DNA of 64,000 nt from Marinobacter sp. 2_MG-2023 (GCF_030546935.1 NZ_JAUOPH010000001.1:558001-622000), one strand, 5' to 3'; positions 35,908 to 46,055 are shown, counted from the stretch's first letter. A program made the numbers and translations. The notes: generated from the sequence alone by a model not told the origin.

Positions 35908-37215
35908 ATGTTAGATAAAGCTGCTCGACCCATGGTCAGCCTGGTGGATAAATATCTGCCAGACCCATATATTTTTGTATTGATTCTATCCCTGTTCGCA
36001 TTCATCGCAGCCATGGTATTTGAAGGCCACGGCCCGATGGCAGTGATCGAAATGTGGGGTAACGGTTTCTGGAACCTGCTCACTTTCTCGATGCAGATGT
36101 TGCTGGTTCTGGTTACGGGGTTCATGCTTGCCAGCACCCCGTTTGTTCGCGGCATACTGAACCGAATTGCTGCAGTTGCCAGCACGCCAGGCCAGGCGAT
36201 TGTTCTGGTTACCTTCGTAGCGCTTATTGCTAGTTGGATTAACTGGGGGTTCGGCCTTGTAGTTGGTGCTCTCTTTGCGAAAGCTCTTGCCCGGCAGGTC
36301 AGGGTCCACTACCCGTTATTGATCGCAAGTGCCTACTCCGGTTTTATCGTCTGGCATGGCGGTCTCGCCGGTTCAATCCCTCTGGTGATCGCGACCGACG
36401 GGCACTTCACCGCCGATGTGATCGGTGTGATTGGCACCGGCGAAACTATCTTTGCGTTTTTCAACCTTGCGATCATCGTGGCGCTGTTTATTGTTGTTCC
36501 TCTGGTAAACCGCTTGATGCTGCCCCCTGAGAAAGAGAGCGTCTATGTCGACCCCGCCGTCCTGGATGACGAGCCCGATACCCGCGTTTCTATTCACCGG
36601 CCGGCTGATCACCTGGAAAATAGTCGGACATTGGCCTGGCTCATTGGTTTCAGTGGTCTCGCGTTTATCTTTCAGTACTTCATGGACGGTGGTGGCCTGA
36701 ACCTGAACATAGTCAATTTCATGTTCCTGTTCCTTGCAATTATCCTGCACCAGACGCCGAAGAGGCTGCTCGACAGCTTGCATGAAGCGGTGAAGGGTGG
36801 TTCGGGTATCGTTATTCAGTTCCCGTTCTATGCCGGCATCATGGGAGTGATGACCGCCTCGGGCCTGGCTGCCAGCATTTCCTCCGGTTTTGTCTCCATG
36901 GCAACAGCTGAGAGCCTGCCATTCTGGAGCTTCATCAGCGCCGGGCTGGTGAACATTTTCGTACCCTCTGGGGGTGGTCAGTGGGCGGTGCAGGCACCTG
37001 TCATGCTGCCAGCAGCTCAGGAGCTTGGTGCAAGCATTCCACGGGTGGCCATGGCCGTTGCATGGGGCGATGCGTGGACCAACCTCTTGCAACCCTTCTG
37101 GGCGCTACCTGTACTCGCCATTGCAGGGCTAAAAGCCAAAGACATTATGGGATACTGTCTCATCCTGCTGATAATCACGGGCGTGATCATCAGTGTCGGC
37201 CTTACCTGGCTATAA
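35908..37215 (+). CDS. Short-chain fatty acid transporter (AtoE-like)
   Basis: A 435-residue polytopic protein with SIPRVAMAVAWGDAWTNLLQPFWALP and FWSFISAGLVNIFVPSGGGQWAVQ, as in the AtoE family (TIGR00366) that moves short-chain fatty acids. AGGGG precedes the chosen ATG. The open frame extends upstream without family similarity. No acetoacetate or butyrate genes are adjacent. Confidence 0.88.
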   Translation: MLDKAARPMVSLVDKYLPDPYIFVLILSLFAFIAAMVFEGHGPMAVIEMWGNGFWNLLTFSMQMLLVLVTGFMLASTPFVRGILNRIAAVASTPGQAIVLVTFVALIASWINWGFGLVVGALFAKALARQVRVHYPLLIASAYSGFIVWHGGLAGSIPLVIATDGHFTADVIGVIGTGETIFAFFNLAIIVALFIVVPLVNRLMLPPEKESVYVDPAVLDDEPDTRVSIHRPADHLENSRTLAWLIGFSGLAFIFQYFMDGGGLNLNIVNFMFLFLAIILHQTPKRLLDSLHEAVKGGSGIVIQFPFYAGIMGVMTASGLAASISSGFVSMATAESLPFWSFISAGLVNIFVPSGGGQWAVQAPVMLPAAQELGASIPRVAMAVAWGDAWTNLLQPFWALPVLAIAGLKAKDIMGYCLILLIITGVIISVGLTWL

Positions 37216-37231
37216 AGGCTCAAGGGAAACA

Positions 37232-37254
37232 ACCGGGGACATATGGTCCCCGGT
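37232..37254. terminator. Stem-loop between convergent genes
   Basis: ACCGGGGAC and GTCCCCGGT pair across five bases, just after the transporter gene and just before the end of the methyltransferase gene. It lies where both messages should stop, but has no T run. Confidence 0.55.
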
Positions 37255-37255
37255 C

Positions 37256-37921
37256 TCATAAAGGCTTATGAAAAATGGCGACATCTTTTCTTGGCACCGA
37301 AAGGACCCAGCCCAAGTGATCGGCTATCTGGGCCAAAGTCTTCTCCCGATAAAACACAACATGTGTGGGGTCCCTACGGTAATGCCAGTTATCAAACCGT
37401 TCGTCACAGGTCTGAAAACACGTCATTACACCAAGCCACCCGCCGGGCTTTAACAAGCCGTCCAGTTGACGCAACACCTTTGCCGGCCGATGCAGGTGCT
37501 CGACCACTTCGGTACAGGTAATGAAATCATACTGGCGACCCAGCGCTGCCTGAGAAGGGTAGAAAAAAGGGTCGTAAAGTTTTACCTCCATTCCCGCTTC
37601 GCGCAGCATGCCAGCAAGGGCTGGCCCTGGCCCACAGCCGAAATCCAGCCCCAGAGCGCCCGGCTGAATGCGCTCAAGCAGAGGCACCACAAGCTTGTTG
37701 AGGAAGGCCCGGTAACCCGGATCCGCCGGATCATTATCATGAAGATTATAAACGGTCTGCTCTTCTTCAGACGTAAGCCAGTTAGCCTGCGCCATGATGG
37801 TTGCCTCGCAGTGCGGGCAACGCAGATATTCCCGCCCTTGCACTACACGAAAGCGCGTCAGCCTGCCCTGCCCGCAAACACTGCAGGCCGAGCCTTCACA
37901 TAGAATGACCTCGGCCATCAT
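37256..37921 (-). CDS. SAM-dependent methyltransferase with N-terminal zinc ribbon
   Basis: The 221-residue protein opens with four cysteines in two pairs (CSVCGQG and CPHCEA), a likely zinc ribbon. A class I Rossmann domain follows: LGLDFGCGPGPALAGML is SAM motif I, and TCTEVVEHL lies further on. Substrate unknown. The start overlaps the stop of the upstream binding-protein-like gene. Confidence 0.85.
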   Translation of the reverse strand: MMAEVILCEGSACSVCGQGRLTRFRVVQGREYLRCPHCEATIMAQANWLTSEEEQTVYNLHDNDPADPGYRAFLNKLVVPLLERIQPGALGLDFGCGPGPALAGMLREAGMEVKLYDPFFYPSQAALGRQYDFITCTEVVEHLHRPAKVLRQLDGLLKPGGWLGVMTCFQTCDERFDNWHYRRDPTHVVFYREKTLAQIADHLGWVLSVPRKDVAIFHKPL

Positions 37922-38640
37922 GGACGATTTGCGTAAAATGTCTCCAGAGCACTGGAAAACGCTTCCAGGAACTCTGTTGATGTTTCGGGACTGAAGGCCA
38001 GATATACCGGTCCGACGCTAACGGGCCTCTCAGAAGCCTTTATTTTATAGACAATATCCAGCCGTTCCGCCTGAATCCCGGCAACATACCGGTTAGCCAG
38101 TATGGCGTCGAGCCGCCCGAGCAGCAGCATCTTCAGTCCCGACTCGATAGAGGGCATTTCTACTCGTTCAAAATGGAGTGCAGACGCGATCTCCGGTGAG
38201 TAGGTGTAGCCGGGGGAGACACCAACCCTCATACCTTTCAATGAGTCCAGGTCTTCATAGTCAAAAGTATGGTCCTGTTTCGTATAGACGGCTGTTTCAC
38301 TGATCAAAAGGGCCTTCTCCGGGAACCGGAACACTTTCTCTCGCTCGGGCGTTATGCCAATACCAACAATGCCGTCACGCTCGTTCTTCAGAGTCAGACG
38401 TTGAGCTCGCTTCCAGGGCACAAAGTCCAGTTTTACGTCATACCCCATACTCTCGAGCACCTCTCTTGAGATCTCCCAAAGGACACCACTGGGACCTTGC
38501 GGGTTATCGTCAATTAGCCCTGGCCACTCCTCAGTCACCAAATGAATCGTCTGCGCCGAGACCGGAAGCGCAATCACGAGGCAAAGGGCGGCACAGGCTT
38601 TGAAGAAATTCAGCGACCGGATAAAGCGACGGGGGCTCAT
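37918..38640 (-). CDS. Substrate-binding protein, family 3 fold
   Basis: A 240-residue secreted protein with signal sequence FFKACAALCLVIALPVSAQ and a SBP_bac_3 fold (EWPGLIDDNPQGPSGVLWEISREVLESMGY and GMRVGVSPGYTYSPEI). No ABC permease or ATPase is adjacent, so it may be an orphan binding protein or a sensor domain. It overlaps the methyltransferase gene, suggesting co-transcription. Confidence 0.83.
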   Translation of the reverse strand: MSPRRFIRSLNFFKACAALCLVIALPVSAQTIHLVTEEWPGLIDDNPQGPSGVLWEISREVLESMGYDVKLDFVPWKRAQRLTLKNERDGIVGIGITPEREKVFRFPEKALLISETAVYTKQDHTFDYEDLDSLKGMRVGVSPGYTYSPEIASALHFERVEMPSIESGLKMLLLGRLDAILANRYVAGIQAERLDIVYKIKASERPVSVGPVYLAFSPETSTEFLEAFSSALETFYANRP

Positions 38641-38778
38641 GGTTCAGAACGACCTTAAAAACGGATGTTTACAACCTGAAAGAATGACAGACTCCACGCC
38701 AAAGCACCAACCGTCTGGCTGCGAGAGTGGCAGTCGCCTGTTATGATGCCAGCACCCAGATACGCAACCGGATAATCG

Positions 38779-39729
38779 ATGACAAGTAATCACTCTACGC
38801 GCCTTAATAAATACATCAGTGAAAGCGGCATGTGTTCCCGCCGGGAGGCAGATCGCTACATTGAACAGGGCAATGTCTATATTAATGGCAAGCGGGCCAG
38901 TGTCGGAGATCAGGTATTACCGTCAGACACAGTCAGAGTAAACGGCCAGGTTATCGAACCCCGCGCCGAAGAAGACCTGGTGTTTATTGCCCTGAACAAG
39001 CCAGTGGGCATTGTAAGCACCACCGACGACACGGAAAAATACAATATTCAGCGCTTTGTTGGCCACAGCGCGCGGATATTTCCGATCGGCCGCCTCGATA
39101 AGGACTCCCAGGGGCTGATTTTCATGACCAGCAATGGCGACCTGGTGAATAAAATCCTGCGCGCCGGCAATAATCATGAAAAAGAATATTTGGTGACAGT
39201 CGACAAACCAATCACCAAATCGTTTATTGAGGGTATGGCGGGGGGCGTTCCAATTCTCGGCACCATGACCAAAAAGTGCAAAGTGGTGCAAGAGAGTCGT
39301 TTTGTATTTCGCATAACACTGGTGCAAGGACTGAACCGCCAGATTCGTAGAATGAGCGAACATTTCGGGTTTGAAGTCACCCGGCTGGAACGTGTTCGCA
39401 TTATGAACATTAACCTGAAAGGGCTTGCTGTGGGCCAATGGCGGGATCTTACGGAGAAGGAGCTGGCCAGTCTTTTTGAAGCAATTCGTGATTCAACTTC
39501 TGATGCCGTAACGGATAAGCCTGCCGCAGTTAAAAAGAAACCTGCCCGAAAACCCAGCCGTTCATCCGATCAATCCTCACGGCCACCGGAATCAGGTCGC
39601 AAAGGCAGGCCTAAAGCTCCGGGAGCCAGGCCGAAACCACCAGGAGGGCGGCCTGAAACCGGCAAAAAACCCAAATCATCAAAGCGCCCCAAAGCCGGAA
39701 AACCACGACAACGCAGCGTTAAACGATAA
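38779..39729 (+). CDS. rluF: 23S rRNA pseudouridine synthase RluF
   Basis: A 316-residue enzyme with an N-terminal S4 domain ([20 protein letters not shown]), catalytic Asp107 in [13 protein letters not shown] and the [10 protein letters not shown] motif of the RsuA/RluB/E/F group. It would modify U2604 of 23S rRNA. The last 75 residues form an unusual lysine-, proline- and arginine-rich tail, common among marine relatives and likely an RNA-binding extension. Confidence 0.9.
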   Translation: MTSNHSTRLNKYISESGMCSRREADRYIEQGNVYINGKRASVGDQVLPSDTVRVNGQVIEPRAEEDLVFIALNKPVGIVSTTDDTEKYNIQRFVGHSARIFPIGRLDKDSQGLIFMTSNGDLVNKILRAGNNHEKEYLVTVDKPITKSFIEGMAGGVPILGTMTKKCKVVQESRFVFRITLVQGLNRQIRRMSEHFGFEVTRLERVRIMNINLKGLAVGQWRDLTEKELASLFEAIRDSTSDAVTDKPAAVKKKPARKPSRSSDQSSRPPESGRKGRPKAPGARPKPPGGRPETGKKPKSSKRPKAGKPRQRSVKR

Positions 39730-39758
39730 GCAGGGCCGAGCGTTAAGGGGCTGCGCTC

Positions 39759-40460
39759 TTATTCGGCAGGCGTTGGCCGCACCAGAATTTCGTTTACATC
39801 CACATGGGAAGGCTGAGACACCGCGTAAATAACAGCGCGGGCGATGTCGTCTGGCATCAACGCATGCGCCGGTTGTTTATCGAAAAATGGCGTATCAACC
39901 ATCCCTGGCTCTATCAGGGTGACCCGCACCCCAGAGCCGCGCAGTTCTTCCCGAACGCCATAGCCAATCGCGGAAACAGCCCACTTCGTTGCGCTGTACA
40001 TTGAACCTGGAATCGTCACTCTGCCTGCGGCAGAGCCTGTCAGTAACAAGTGCCCCTTGCTTTCCCGAAGAGTTGGCAGGCAATGCTGAATGGTCAGCCC
40101 GACCCCGTAAATATTGGTAAGAATCATATCTTTCCATACTTCGGGGTCAGCTTCGCTGAAACCGCCGGGCTCCCCTCCGCGACCAGCGTTGGCAAACACC
40201 GTGTCAATGCGACCGAAGGTCTGCAGGGCCTGCTCGACCATCGCTTTCTGGTCATCAGCGCTCTGCACGTCGCACTCTACAATCAATACCCTGCTGTCAC
40301 CGCCGAGCTCCGCCTGCAAGGCTTTCAATTTGTCGGCCGAGCGTGCTGCAAGCACAAGCCTGTAACCTTCTTTGGCCGCAGCCCGGGCCGTTGCCGCACC
40401 AATGCCTGAAGATGCACCGGTGATCAACATTACCGGGTTTTTCGAGTGGCTATCCGCCAT
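39759..40460 (-). CDS. Short-chain dehydrogenase/reductase
   Basis: A 233-residue classical SDR with TGASSGIGAATAR for nucleotide binding, NAG and the catalytic YSATK. It carries RVTLIEPGMVDTPFF near the end. Substrate unknown. It converges on rluF with a 29-base gap. Confidence 0.86.
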   Translation of the reverse strand: MADSHSKNPVMLITGASSGIGAATARAAAKEGYRLVLAARSADKLKALQAELGGDSRVLIVECDVQSADDQKAMVEQALQTFGRIDTVFANAGRGGEPGGFSEADPEVWKDMILTNIYGVGLTIQHCLPTLRESKGHLLLTGSAAGRVTIPGSMYSATKWAVSAIGYGVREELRGSGVRVTLIEPGMVDTPFFDKQPAHALMPDDIARAVIYAVSQPSHVDVNEILVRPTPAE

Positions 40461-40507
40461 AAGCTTTATTCTCCGTTTATCAAATAAATATCATCTACAG
40501 GTACTTC

Positions 40508-40822
40508 TCAAAGATTCAGCCAGATCACCGCCAACACTGCGATAATCAGCAAAAACCACCGGGCATAAGAATCGGGTTTATCATCATTTCGTTCCCTTGC
40601 CCGGGTAACACGATGGCTTGCCTCATACTCTGCAATCAACTGCCGGGCCGGATAGAGATCGTCATCTTCTACGTGAACATTGCTGAAACCTGCTGCGCCA
40701 ATCTCACCCATAGCACCCTGCAGGTAATGACCACCTACATAAGCTTCAATGTCGTTGGCATTCAGCAATCCGGCCACAATATGCGCTTCAGTGATGTCTC
40801 TGGCCCGATAGGCTATTTGCAT
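40508..40822 (-). CDS. DUF2007 domain protein
   Basis: A 104-residue product with an N-terminal DUF2007 (ARDITEAHIVAGLLNANDIEAYVGGHYLQGAMGEIGA) and a C-terminal hydrophobic segment (LLIIAVLAVIWLNL) that could anchor it in the membrane. DUF2007 is thought to be a small ligand- or signal-binding fold. GGAGAAGGG lies upstream of the ATG. Confidence 0.87.
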   Translation of the reverse strand: MQIAYRARDITEAHIVAGLLNANDIEAYVGGHYLQGAMGEIGAAGFSNVHVEDDDLYPARQLIAEYEASHRVTRARERNDDKPDSYARWFLLIIAVLAVIWLNL

Positions 40823-40961
40823 CACCCTTCTCCTTTTGTGAGATTAAGGAGCCTCTGACAGACGCCTTGAGGAGCAAAAATCGCGAAAATCTGCGATGCT
40901 TTGTACACAGAGCTTAGTGCCCCAGCATTAACAGAGCCAACTTTCAGGATACGGACAGCTT

Positions 40962-42038
40962 ATGTTCTGGATTATCGCCGTCGTTATTTTATTAATCGTC
41001 GCATTGACGTTGTTTCTGTTTCGCATTGAAGATTTGTCTTATCTGGACGATGACAAGTACGCCGCGAGCGAGGCGAGCCCCAGCGCAGAAAATGACAAGG
41101 TTCTGGACCGCATTCGGGAAATGGGCAGGGCTGGCAAAGGCCTTCACGGCAAAGCGCGACTGATAGCATTGCGTAAGCATATGGACAGCCTGAGTGATGG
41201 CCTGACGTTCGAGTCCGAATTCCGCCAGTGCAATAACCCGAACGGCGAATGGGTCATTGCCCCGGGTGTCGACACCCGGCGGCGAATTCTCTACATCCAC
41301 GGTGGCGCCTGGGCCGCGGGCAGTCCCCGCAGCCATCGATCCATTACAGACCGCCTGTCTCACATTGCCAATGCCGCTGTCTTCGCCGTCGATTATCGCC
41401 TTATGCCAGAGTACCGTTTCATGGATGGTGTACGTGATTGTCGCAAAGCCTACACCTGGTTGACGGAAAACGGCCCGGAGGGGCCGGGGGAAGCCACATT
41501 TATTCTGGTGGCAGGAGATTCCGCCGGTGGCAGCCATACCCTTGGACTGCTGGCATGGATTCGAGAAAGCGGCCTGCGCCAGGCAGATGGCGCCATAGCG
41601 TTTTCTCCCTCCACCGACCTAACCCTGAGTGCGCCGAGCAACCGCGGTAATATCGCAACAGACCCAATGCTGGGGCCAATGCTTGGCGGCCTGTCGAAAA
41701 TTCCCCGGCCGGTTCTCTGGTGGGCCACGCTCGCTGCATTTCGCACTTCGCCCACCAGTCCGGTCGCATCACCACTGCTAGGCAATCTTGCCAATTTGCC
41801 GCCCATACTGATTCAGGCCAGTGACACAGAGATGCTTCTGGATAACGCCAGGCGATACACAGCGAAAGCAAAAGCTCAGGGTTCGAAGGTGGAGCTACAC
41901 ACCTGGCCAGGCATGGTTCATGTCTGGCAGATTTTCACGCCGGTACTACCGGAGGCCGAAGAAGCTTTCGCCGATATAAAAGAATTCATCAGGGACATCG
42001 AATCCACCAAGCAGGAACCCGACACAGCTCAAATCTGA
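40962..42038 (+). CDS. Alpha/beta hydrolase of HSL type
   Basis: A 358-residue hydrolase with an N-terminal hydrophobic stretch (IAVVILLIVALTLFLF) that may anchor it. HGGAWAAGS is the HGG oxyanion motif, GDSAGGS is the nucleophile elbow, and the C-terminal MVHVW contains the catalytic His. It belongs to the hormone-sensitive lipase-like esterases. It overlaps the convergent arfB by 10 bases. Confidence 0.85.
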   Translation: MFWIIAVVILLIVALTLFLFRIEDLSYLDDDKYAASEASPSAENDKVLDRIREMGRAGKGLHGKARLIALRKHMDSLSDGLTFESEFRQCNNPNGEWVIAPGVDTRRRILYIHGGAWAAGSPRSHRSITDRLSHIANAAVFAVDYRLMPEYRFMDGVRDCRKAYTWLTENGPEGPGEATFILVAGDSAGGSHTLGLLAWIRESGLRQADGAIAFSPSTDLTLSAPSNRGNIATDPMLGPMLGGLSKIPRPVLWWATLAAFRTSPTSPVASPLLGNLANLPPILIQASDTEMLLDNARRYTAKAKAQGSKVELHTWPGMVHVWQIFTPVLPEAEEAFADIKEFIRDIESTKQEPDTAQI

Positions 42039-42442
42039 ACTTTGCCGCGCAGGGCTTTGGTTTTGCCTTTTTGCGTCTTGCGGTCAACCCTTTTGCGGCG
42101 GGCAGATTTTGAAGGGCGGGTGGCTCGGCGCGCCTTCTGTACCTTGACCGCCTCGTGTATCAATTCCTTGAGGCGTTCAAGAGCATCCTCTTTGTTCAGC
42201 TCTAACGTACGGAAAGACTGAGCCTTGATGACTATCACGCCTTCCTTGCTTATACGCTGATCCTGCAGCGCCATCAGGCGCTCTTTATAAAACGGCGGCA
42301 GCGCAGAATTCAGCACATCGAAACGCAGATGCACCGCCGAGGCTACTTTATTGACGTTCTGGCCACCGGCGCCCTGTGCCCGGATCTGGGTAATTTCTAT
42401 TTCCCAGTCGGCGATTTCAACAGCATTTGATATTTTCAGCAT
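42029..42442 (-). CDS. arfB: Alternative ribosome rescue factor ArfB
   Basis: A 137-residue peptidyl-tRNA hydrolase with GAGGQNVNKVASAVHLRFD (GGQ motif) and a basic C-terminal tail (RATRPSKSARRKRVDRKTQKGK) that enters the mRNA channel of stalled ribosomes. Length and tail match ArfB/YaeJ. No ribosome-binding site stands out. Confidence 0.93.
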   Translation of the reverse strand: MLKISNAVEIADWEIEITQIRAQGAGGQNVNKVASAVHLRFDVLNSALPPFYKERLMALQDQRISKEGVIVIKAQSFRTLELNKEDALERLKELIHEAVKVQKARRATRPSKSARRKRVDRKTQKGKTKALRGKVQI

Positions 42443-42535
42443 TCGCTAATGTTATCAAATCCCGGAAACCGTAACCTGACTTCCCGGGAATTCGGTAATA
42501 AAGTGGAATTAAAGAACAGTAGCTCAGGAAAAAGC

Positions 42536-43036
42536 ATGATTCAGGCTTTCAGGTACGTCATCATTCTGGCTTTCACCTCCCTTGTTCTGGGTGGCTGCGC
42601 CAGCAATCAGCAATTGCAGCCCGGAAGTGCCGCTCTGCAATACTCCCCTGCAGAGTCCGCACCGGGTTCTGTGAAAGCTGAAAAACTATGGCAAGCCTTT
42701 GAACGTTATCAAGGCACACCTTACCAGTACGGCGGCACAACAAGCCGCGGCTTCGACTGTTCAGGGTTCATCACAACAGCGTACAGTGAAAGCCTGGGAC
42801 AACAACTGCCGCGCACAACCTCACAAATGCTGAAGCACGGAGATGTAGTGCATCGGAACAGCGTTGAGCCCGGTGATATCGTATTCTTTCGAATAGCGGG
42901 GAAAGACCAACACGCTGGTATTTATATGGGTGACAACCTCTTTATTCACGCGTCGACGTCTTCCGGCGTCATTATGTCGGAACTTGACGGATACTACTGG
43001 AGAGATCGCTTTTCCGGCGCCCGGCGGTTCGACTGA
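42536..43036 (+). CDS. NlpC/P60 lipoprotein (C40 peptidase)
   Basis: A 166-residue lipoprotein. The signal peptide ends in LVLGGCAS. The NlpC/P60 domain has FDCSGFI with the catalytic Cys, then HAGIYMGDNLFIHAST with the catalytic His. It would cleave peptidoglycan peptide stems in the periplasm. I chose the ATG with AGGA upstream, since the longer frame starts without a signal peptide. Confidence 0.9.
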   Translation: MIQAFRYVIILAFTSLVLGGCASNQQLQPGSAALQYSPAESAPGSVKAEKLWQAFERYQGTPYQYGGTTSRGFDCSGFITTAYSESLGQQLPRTTSQMLKHGDVVHRNSVEPGDIVFFRIAGKDQHAGIYMGDNLFIHASTSSGVIMSELDGYYWRDRFSGARRFD

Positions 43037-43038
43037 CG

Positions 43039-43647
43039 CTAGAGGCTTCCATTAAGAGCCAGTTGAAGGGCGATCGCCGCCATCATCATACCGATTACAC
43101 CGTCAATAATACGCCAGGCCAGCGGACGTGACAGAACAGGTGCCAACGCCGAACCACTCCACGCCAGTAAACCGAACCAGAGAACTGACGCACTGCTGGC
43201 GCCCGCGACAAAGGTCGTTGCGTTCTCCTGCTGAGCGCCCACCGCCGGAATAAGCAGCAGGGTATCCAGATACACATGGGGGTTCAGTAAGGTGACTGCC
43301 AGCGTGGTAAACAGAACGCCCTTCAAGCTGCGGCGTGTTACTTCAGCGGTTTCAAGTGCCGCACGGCCGCGACTGGCCCGCACAAATGCCTGGAGTGCGA
43401 GCCACCCAAGGAATACCACCCCCAGCCACCGTAGAATTTCCAATGCCTGCGGCATGGCCATCAGCGCCGCGCTTACCCCGAACATGCCAAGCGAGAAAAG
43501 GGCAATATCCGCAGCCATACACAAACCGGCCGCCCACCAATGATGTTCACGCCGAATGGCCTGGCTAAGCACATAGGCATTCTGCGCTCCAATGGCAACA
43601 ATGATGCCGCCACCTACAATTAATCCCGTCAAATAACTTTCAACCAC
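43039..43647 (-). CDS. argO: LysE/ArgO family amino-acid exporter
   Basis: A 202-residue polytopic protein beginning with the LysE signature VGGGIIVAIGAQNAYVLSQAIRREH. It should export arginine or lysine and analogues. It is divergent from the LysR-type argP, its usual regulator, with an 88-base promoter region between. Confidence 0.9.
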   Translation of the reverse strand: MVESYLTGLIVGGGIIVAIGAQNAYVLSQAIRREHHWWAAGLCMAADIALFSLGMFGVSAALMAMPQALEILRWLGVVFLGWLALQAFVRASRGRAALETAEVTRRSLKGVLFTTLAVTLLNPHVYLDTLLLIPAVGAQQENATTFVAGASSASVLWFGLLAWSGSALAPVLSRPLAWRIIDGVIGMMMAAIALQLALNGSL

Positions 43648-43735
43648 GGCCCTTCACTCCATTTTGATGCGGAAAGAATAGCCGCTGGAAGCTATACTTG
43701 AAATTCATATTGATAATGATGCATCAGTTTTACTT

Positions 43736-44602
43736 ATGATCGATTATAAATTACTGGAAGCCCTCGCTACGGTTATAGAGACCGGTGGCTTTGAACGGGC
43801 TGGCATTGTGCTGGGTCTGAGCCAATCCGCCATTTCACAGCGCATTCGAACCCTGGAAGTACGCATCGGACAACCGGTTCTGATTCGCGGCCCGGTTACC
43901 AGAGCCACACCGGCTGGGCAGCAGCTATTGAACCACGTTCAGCAGGTTCAACTGCTTGAGCGGGACCTGGCAAAATCACTGCCGACCCTTTCCGAGCCTG
44001 CTGCGCGGTTGCGCATCGCCCTCAATGCCGACAGCCTGGCAACCTGGTGGGCAAGTGCTGTGGGTGAATTCTGCCGGGAAGAATCTTTGTTGCTGGACAT
44101 GGTAGTCGAAGACCAGGACATAGCTCTACGCAGGATGCGCGAAGGTGATGTCGCCGCCTGCCTGTGCAGCAATCCGCAACCAGTAGCAGGGGCCCGCTGC
44201 GTGCCGCTTGGCACCATGACCTACCTGCCCTTGGCGACGCCTGCATACCAGGCCAGGTATTTCAGCCAGGGCTTTGATGAACAGAGCTTGCAGACAGCAC
44301 CGGTGATTGTATTCGGGCCAAATGATCAGTTGCAGCACCGGTTTTTGGCTCAAAGTGGCTACCACGGCGCATTCCCCTATCATCTATGCCCTTCTTCTGA
44401 AGGCTTTGTAAAATTGGCACTGGCCGGCATGGGTTACGGCATGATTCCGGAGAGTCAGGCTAAGCGTGAGCTCGAGGCGGGGCAACTGGTCAGCATTGCT
44501 CCGGGCCAATCTCTTGAAGTCGAGCTGTACTGGCATTTCTGGCGCCACAGCGGAAGGGTTATGGAGCGGCTGACGACCGCATTGAAAGCAGCGCACCCTT
44601 AA
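43736..44602 (+). CDS. argP: LysR-family regulator ArgP
   Basis: A 288-residue LysR-type activator. The N-terminal HTH (ATVIETGGFERAGIVLGLSQSAISQRIRTLE) and length match ArgP/IciA, which responds to lysine and arginine and controls argO. The gene begins right opposite argO, supporting this role. It overlaps the end of the frameshifted CPBP gene. Confidence 0.9.
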   Translation: MIDYKLLEALATVIETGGFERAGIVLGLSQSAISQRIRTLEVRIGQPVLIRGPVTRATPAGQQLLNHVQQVQLLERDLAKSLPTLSEPAARLRIALNADSLATWWASAVGEFCREESLLLDMVVEDQDIALRRMREGDVAACLCSNPQPVAGARCVPLGTMTYLPLATPAYQARYFSQGFDEQSLQTAPVIVFGPNDQLQHRFLAQSGYHGAFPYHLCPSSEGFVKLALAGMGYGMIPESQAKRELEAGQLVSIAPGQSLEVELYWHFWRHSGRVMERLTTALKAAHP

Positions 44603-45200
44603 TCATTCGGTCGAATCCTAATCCCAAACCATTGAGGATACCGAAGCAGAAAATACAGCGCGATCATGTCATAAACACCGTGCCAAACCATAACCAGAAG
44701 AATGCTGTCGGTAATCACATAGGTCAGCCCGAACACCAGCCCAAGGCATGTCGCGATCACAAAGTAAGTAAAGGATGCGTAGTGCACCAGGCCAAAAAGA
44801 ACTGATGCAGCCAATACAGCGGTAGTGGCATTCGTGTGCACATTGAGCCAGCCCTGCAACGCACCCCGAAACAGTAATTCTTCGCCTACACCGGCAAAGA
44901 CTGAGAGCAAAAAAAGCACCCTCCAGGAATACCCGGATGCAAACCTGTGCAAACCGCGCATTTGGCGGTCAAGGTTGTCGGGCAACAGGCGTGGAATTTG
45001 CGTGAGCAGAAGCAGAGCACCGTAGGTGCACAGAGCGCCCAGCACACCAAAAGCACACTGAATAACAGACTGTCTCCGGAGAAACCCACTGGAATGTCTG
45101 CAAAGAGGATTGCCAAAAGCCCGATGACCCCGATTCCACCCTGAAATGCCAGGGCGGTAACCGGAGAAATTTTCGACTTCGGCTGTTTATTCAGAGCCAT
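44599..45200 (-). pseudogene. CPBP intramembrane metalloprotease, frameshifted
   Basis: The N-terminal part (MALNKQPKSKISPVTALAF ... LLFSVLL) is in one frame and the active-site part (GVLGALCTYGALLLL ... VGEELLFRG ... LVHYAS ... VWHGVYDM) in another. Both frames are open across the junction. Adding one base near the short G run at 45047-45053 joins them into a normal CPBP protein. The conserved EE..R and His motifs are intact, so the lesion is recent or a sequencing error. The ATG directly follows the upstream stop (TAAATG). Confidence 0.8.
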
Positions 45201-46055
45201 TTATTGCTCAAAAAGCCCTTTTACAGCAAACAGGTCATCGTACTTGGGCGCCTGTTTTTGCGCTTTAGCCTGGAAGGTTTTCATCATGTCGGTAGGGCGG
45301 AACATGCCAGCCTGCCAGGTTGCCATGTACTTGAGGCTGTCGGCTACGGTGTGATCACGGCTGTAATTCAGCATCTCTTTACAACCAGTGACCGCAAGCG
45401 GCGAATTGGCCGCAATCTGAGCGGCTATGTCCATAACACCGGTAATCAACGCTTCCTGATCTGCATAAAGAGCATTTACAAACCCCAGATCCTTTGCTTC
45501 CTGAGCAGAAAACTTACGACCGGTATAGGCCAGCTCTCGCACAACGCCTTCCGGCATCAACTTGGGCAAACGCTGAAGAGTTCCAACGTCGGCTGTCATA
45601 CCAAGTTCGGTTTCCTTGATCGTGAAGTATGCGTCTTCCGTGCAGTAACGGCTGTCCGCTGCACACACCAAATCCAGAGCCCCGCCGATGCAGCCTCCGT
45701 GGATGGCCGTCAATACTGGTAGGCGAACGTTCTCCAGGGAAGTCAGCGTATCCTGTAGCTGGAGTACAACCCGTCTCAGGTTTTCCGCCATACGACCAGG
45801 ATCACCGCTCATGGGAACAGCCTTGGAGTCAGTAAAAACCCCAAGATCCATTCCCGCCGAAAAATGCTTACCCGTAGATGACACAACAATAACCCGGGCA
45901 TCGGTTTTCGATTCGATTTCCTGCATGCATCTGGGCAGTTCAAGCCAGAATGCTTTCGTCATGGTATTCATCGCTTCCGGGCGACTGAACTGCACATGGG
46001 CAATCTTGTTTTCGACGGTGATAGAAAAACTTTCGTAATTGGATAGCTCAGACAA
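45201..46055 (-). CDS. Crotonase-family enoyl-CoA hydratase/isomerase
   Basis: A 284-residue crotonase-fold enzyme with FSAGMDLGVF (oxyanion loop), GGCIGGALDLVCAADSRYC and ETELGMTADVGTLQRLP, resembling delta3,5-delta2,4-dienoyl-CoA isomerases. It starts at TTG, supported by AAGGAG seven to eight bases upstream. It abuts the frameshifted CPBP gene. Confidence 0.85.
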   Translation of the reverse strand: MSELSNYESFSITVENKIAHVQFSRPEAMNTMTKAFWLELPRCMQEIESKTDARVIVVSSTGKHFSAGMDLGVFTDSKAVPMSGDPGRMAENLRRVVLQLQDTLTSLENVRLPVLTAIHGGCIGGALDLVCAADSRYCTEDAYFTIKETELGMTADVGTLQRLPKLMPEGVVRELAYTGRKFSAQEAKDLGFVNALYADQEALITGVMDIAAQIAANSPLAVTGCKEMLNYSRDHTVADSLKYMATWQAGMFRPTDMMKTFQAKAQKQAPKYDDLFAVKGLFEQ

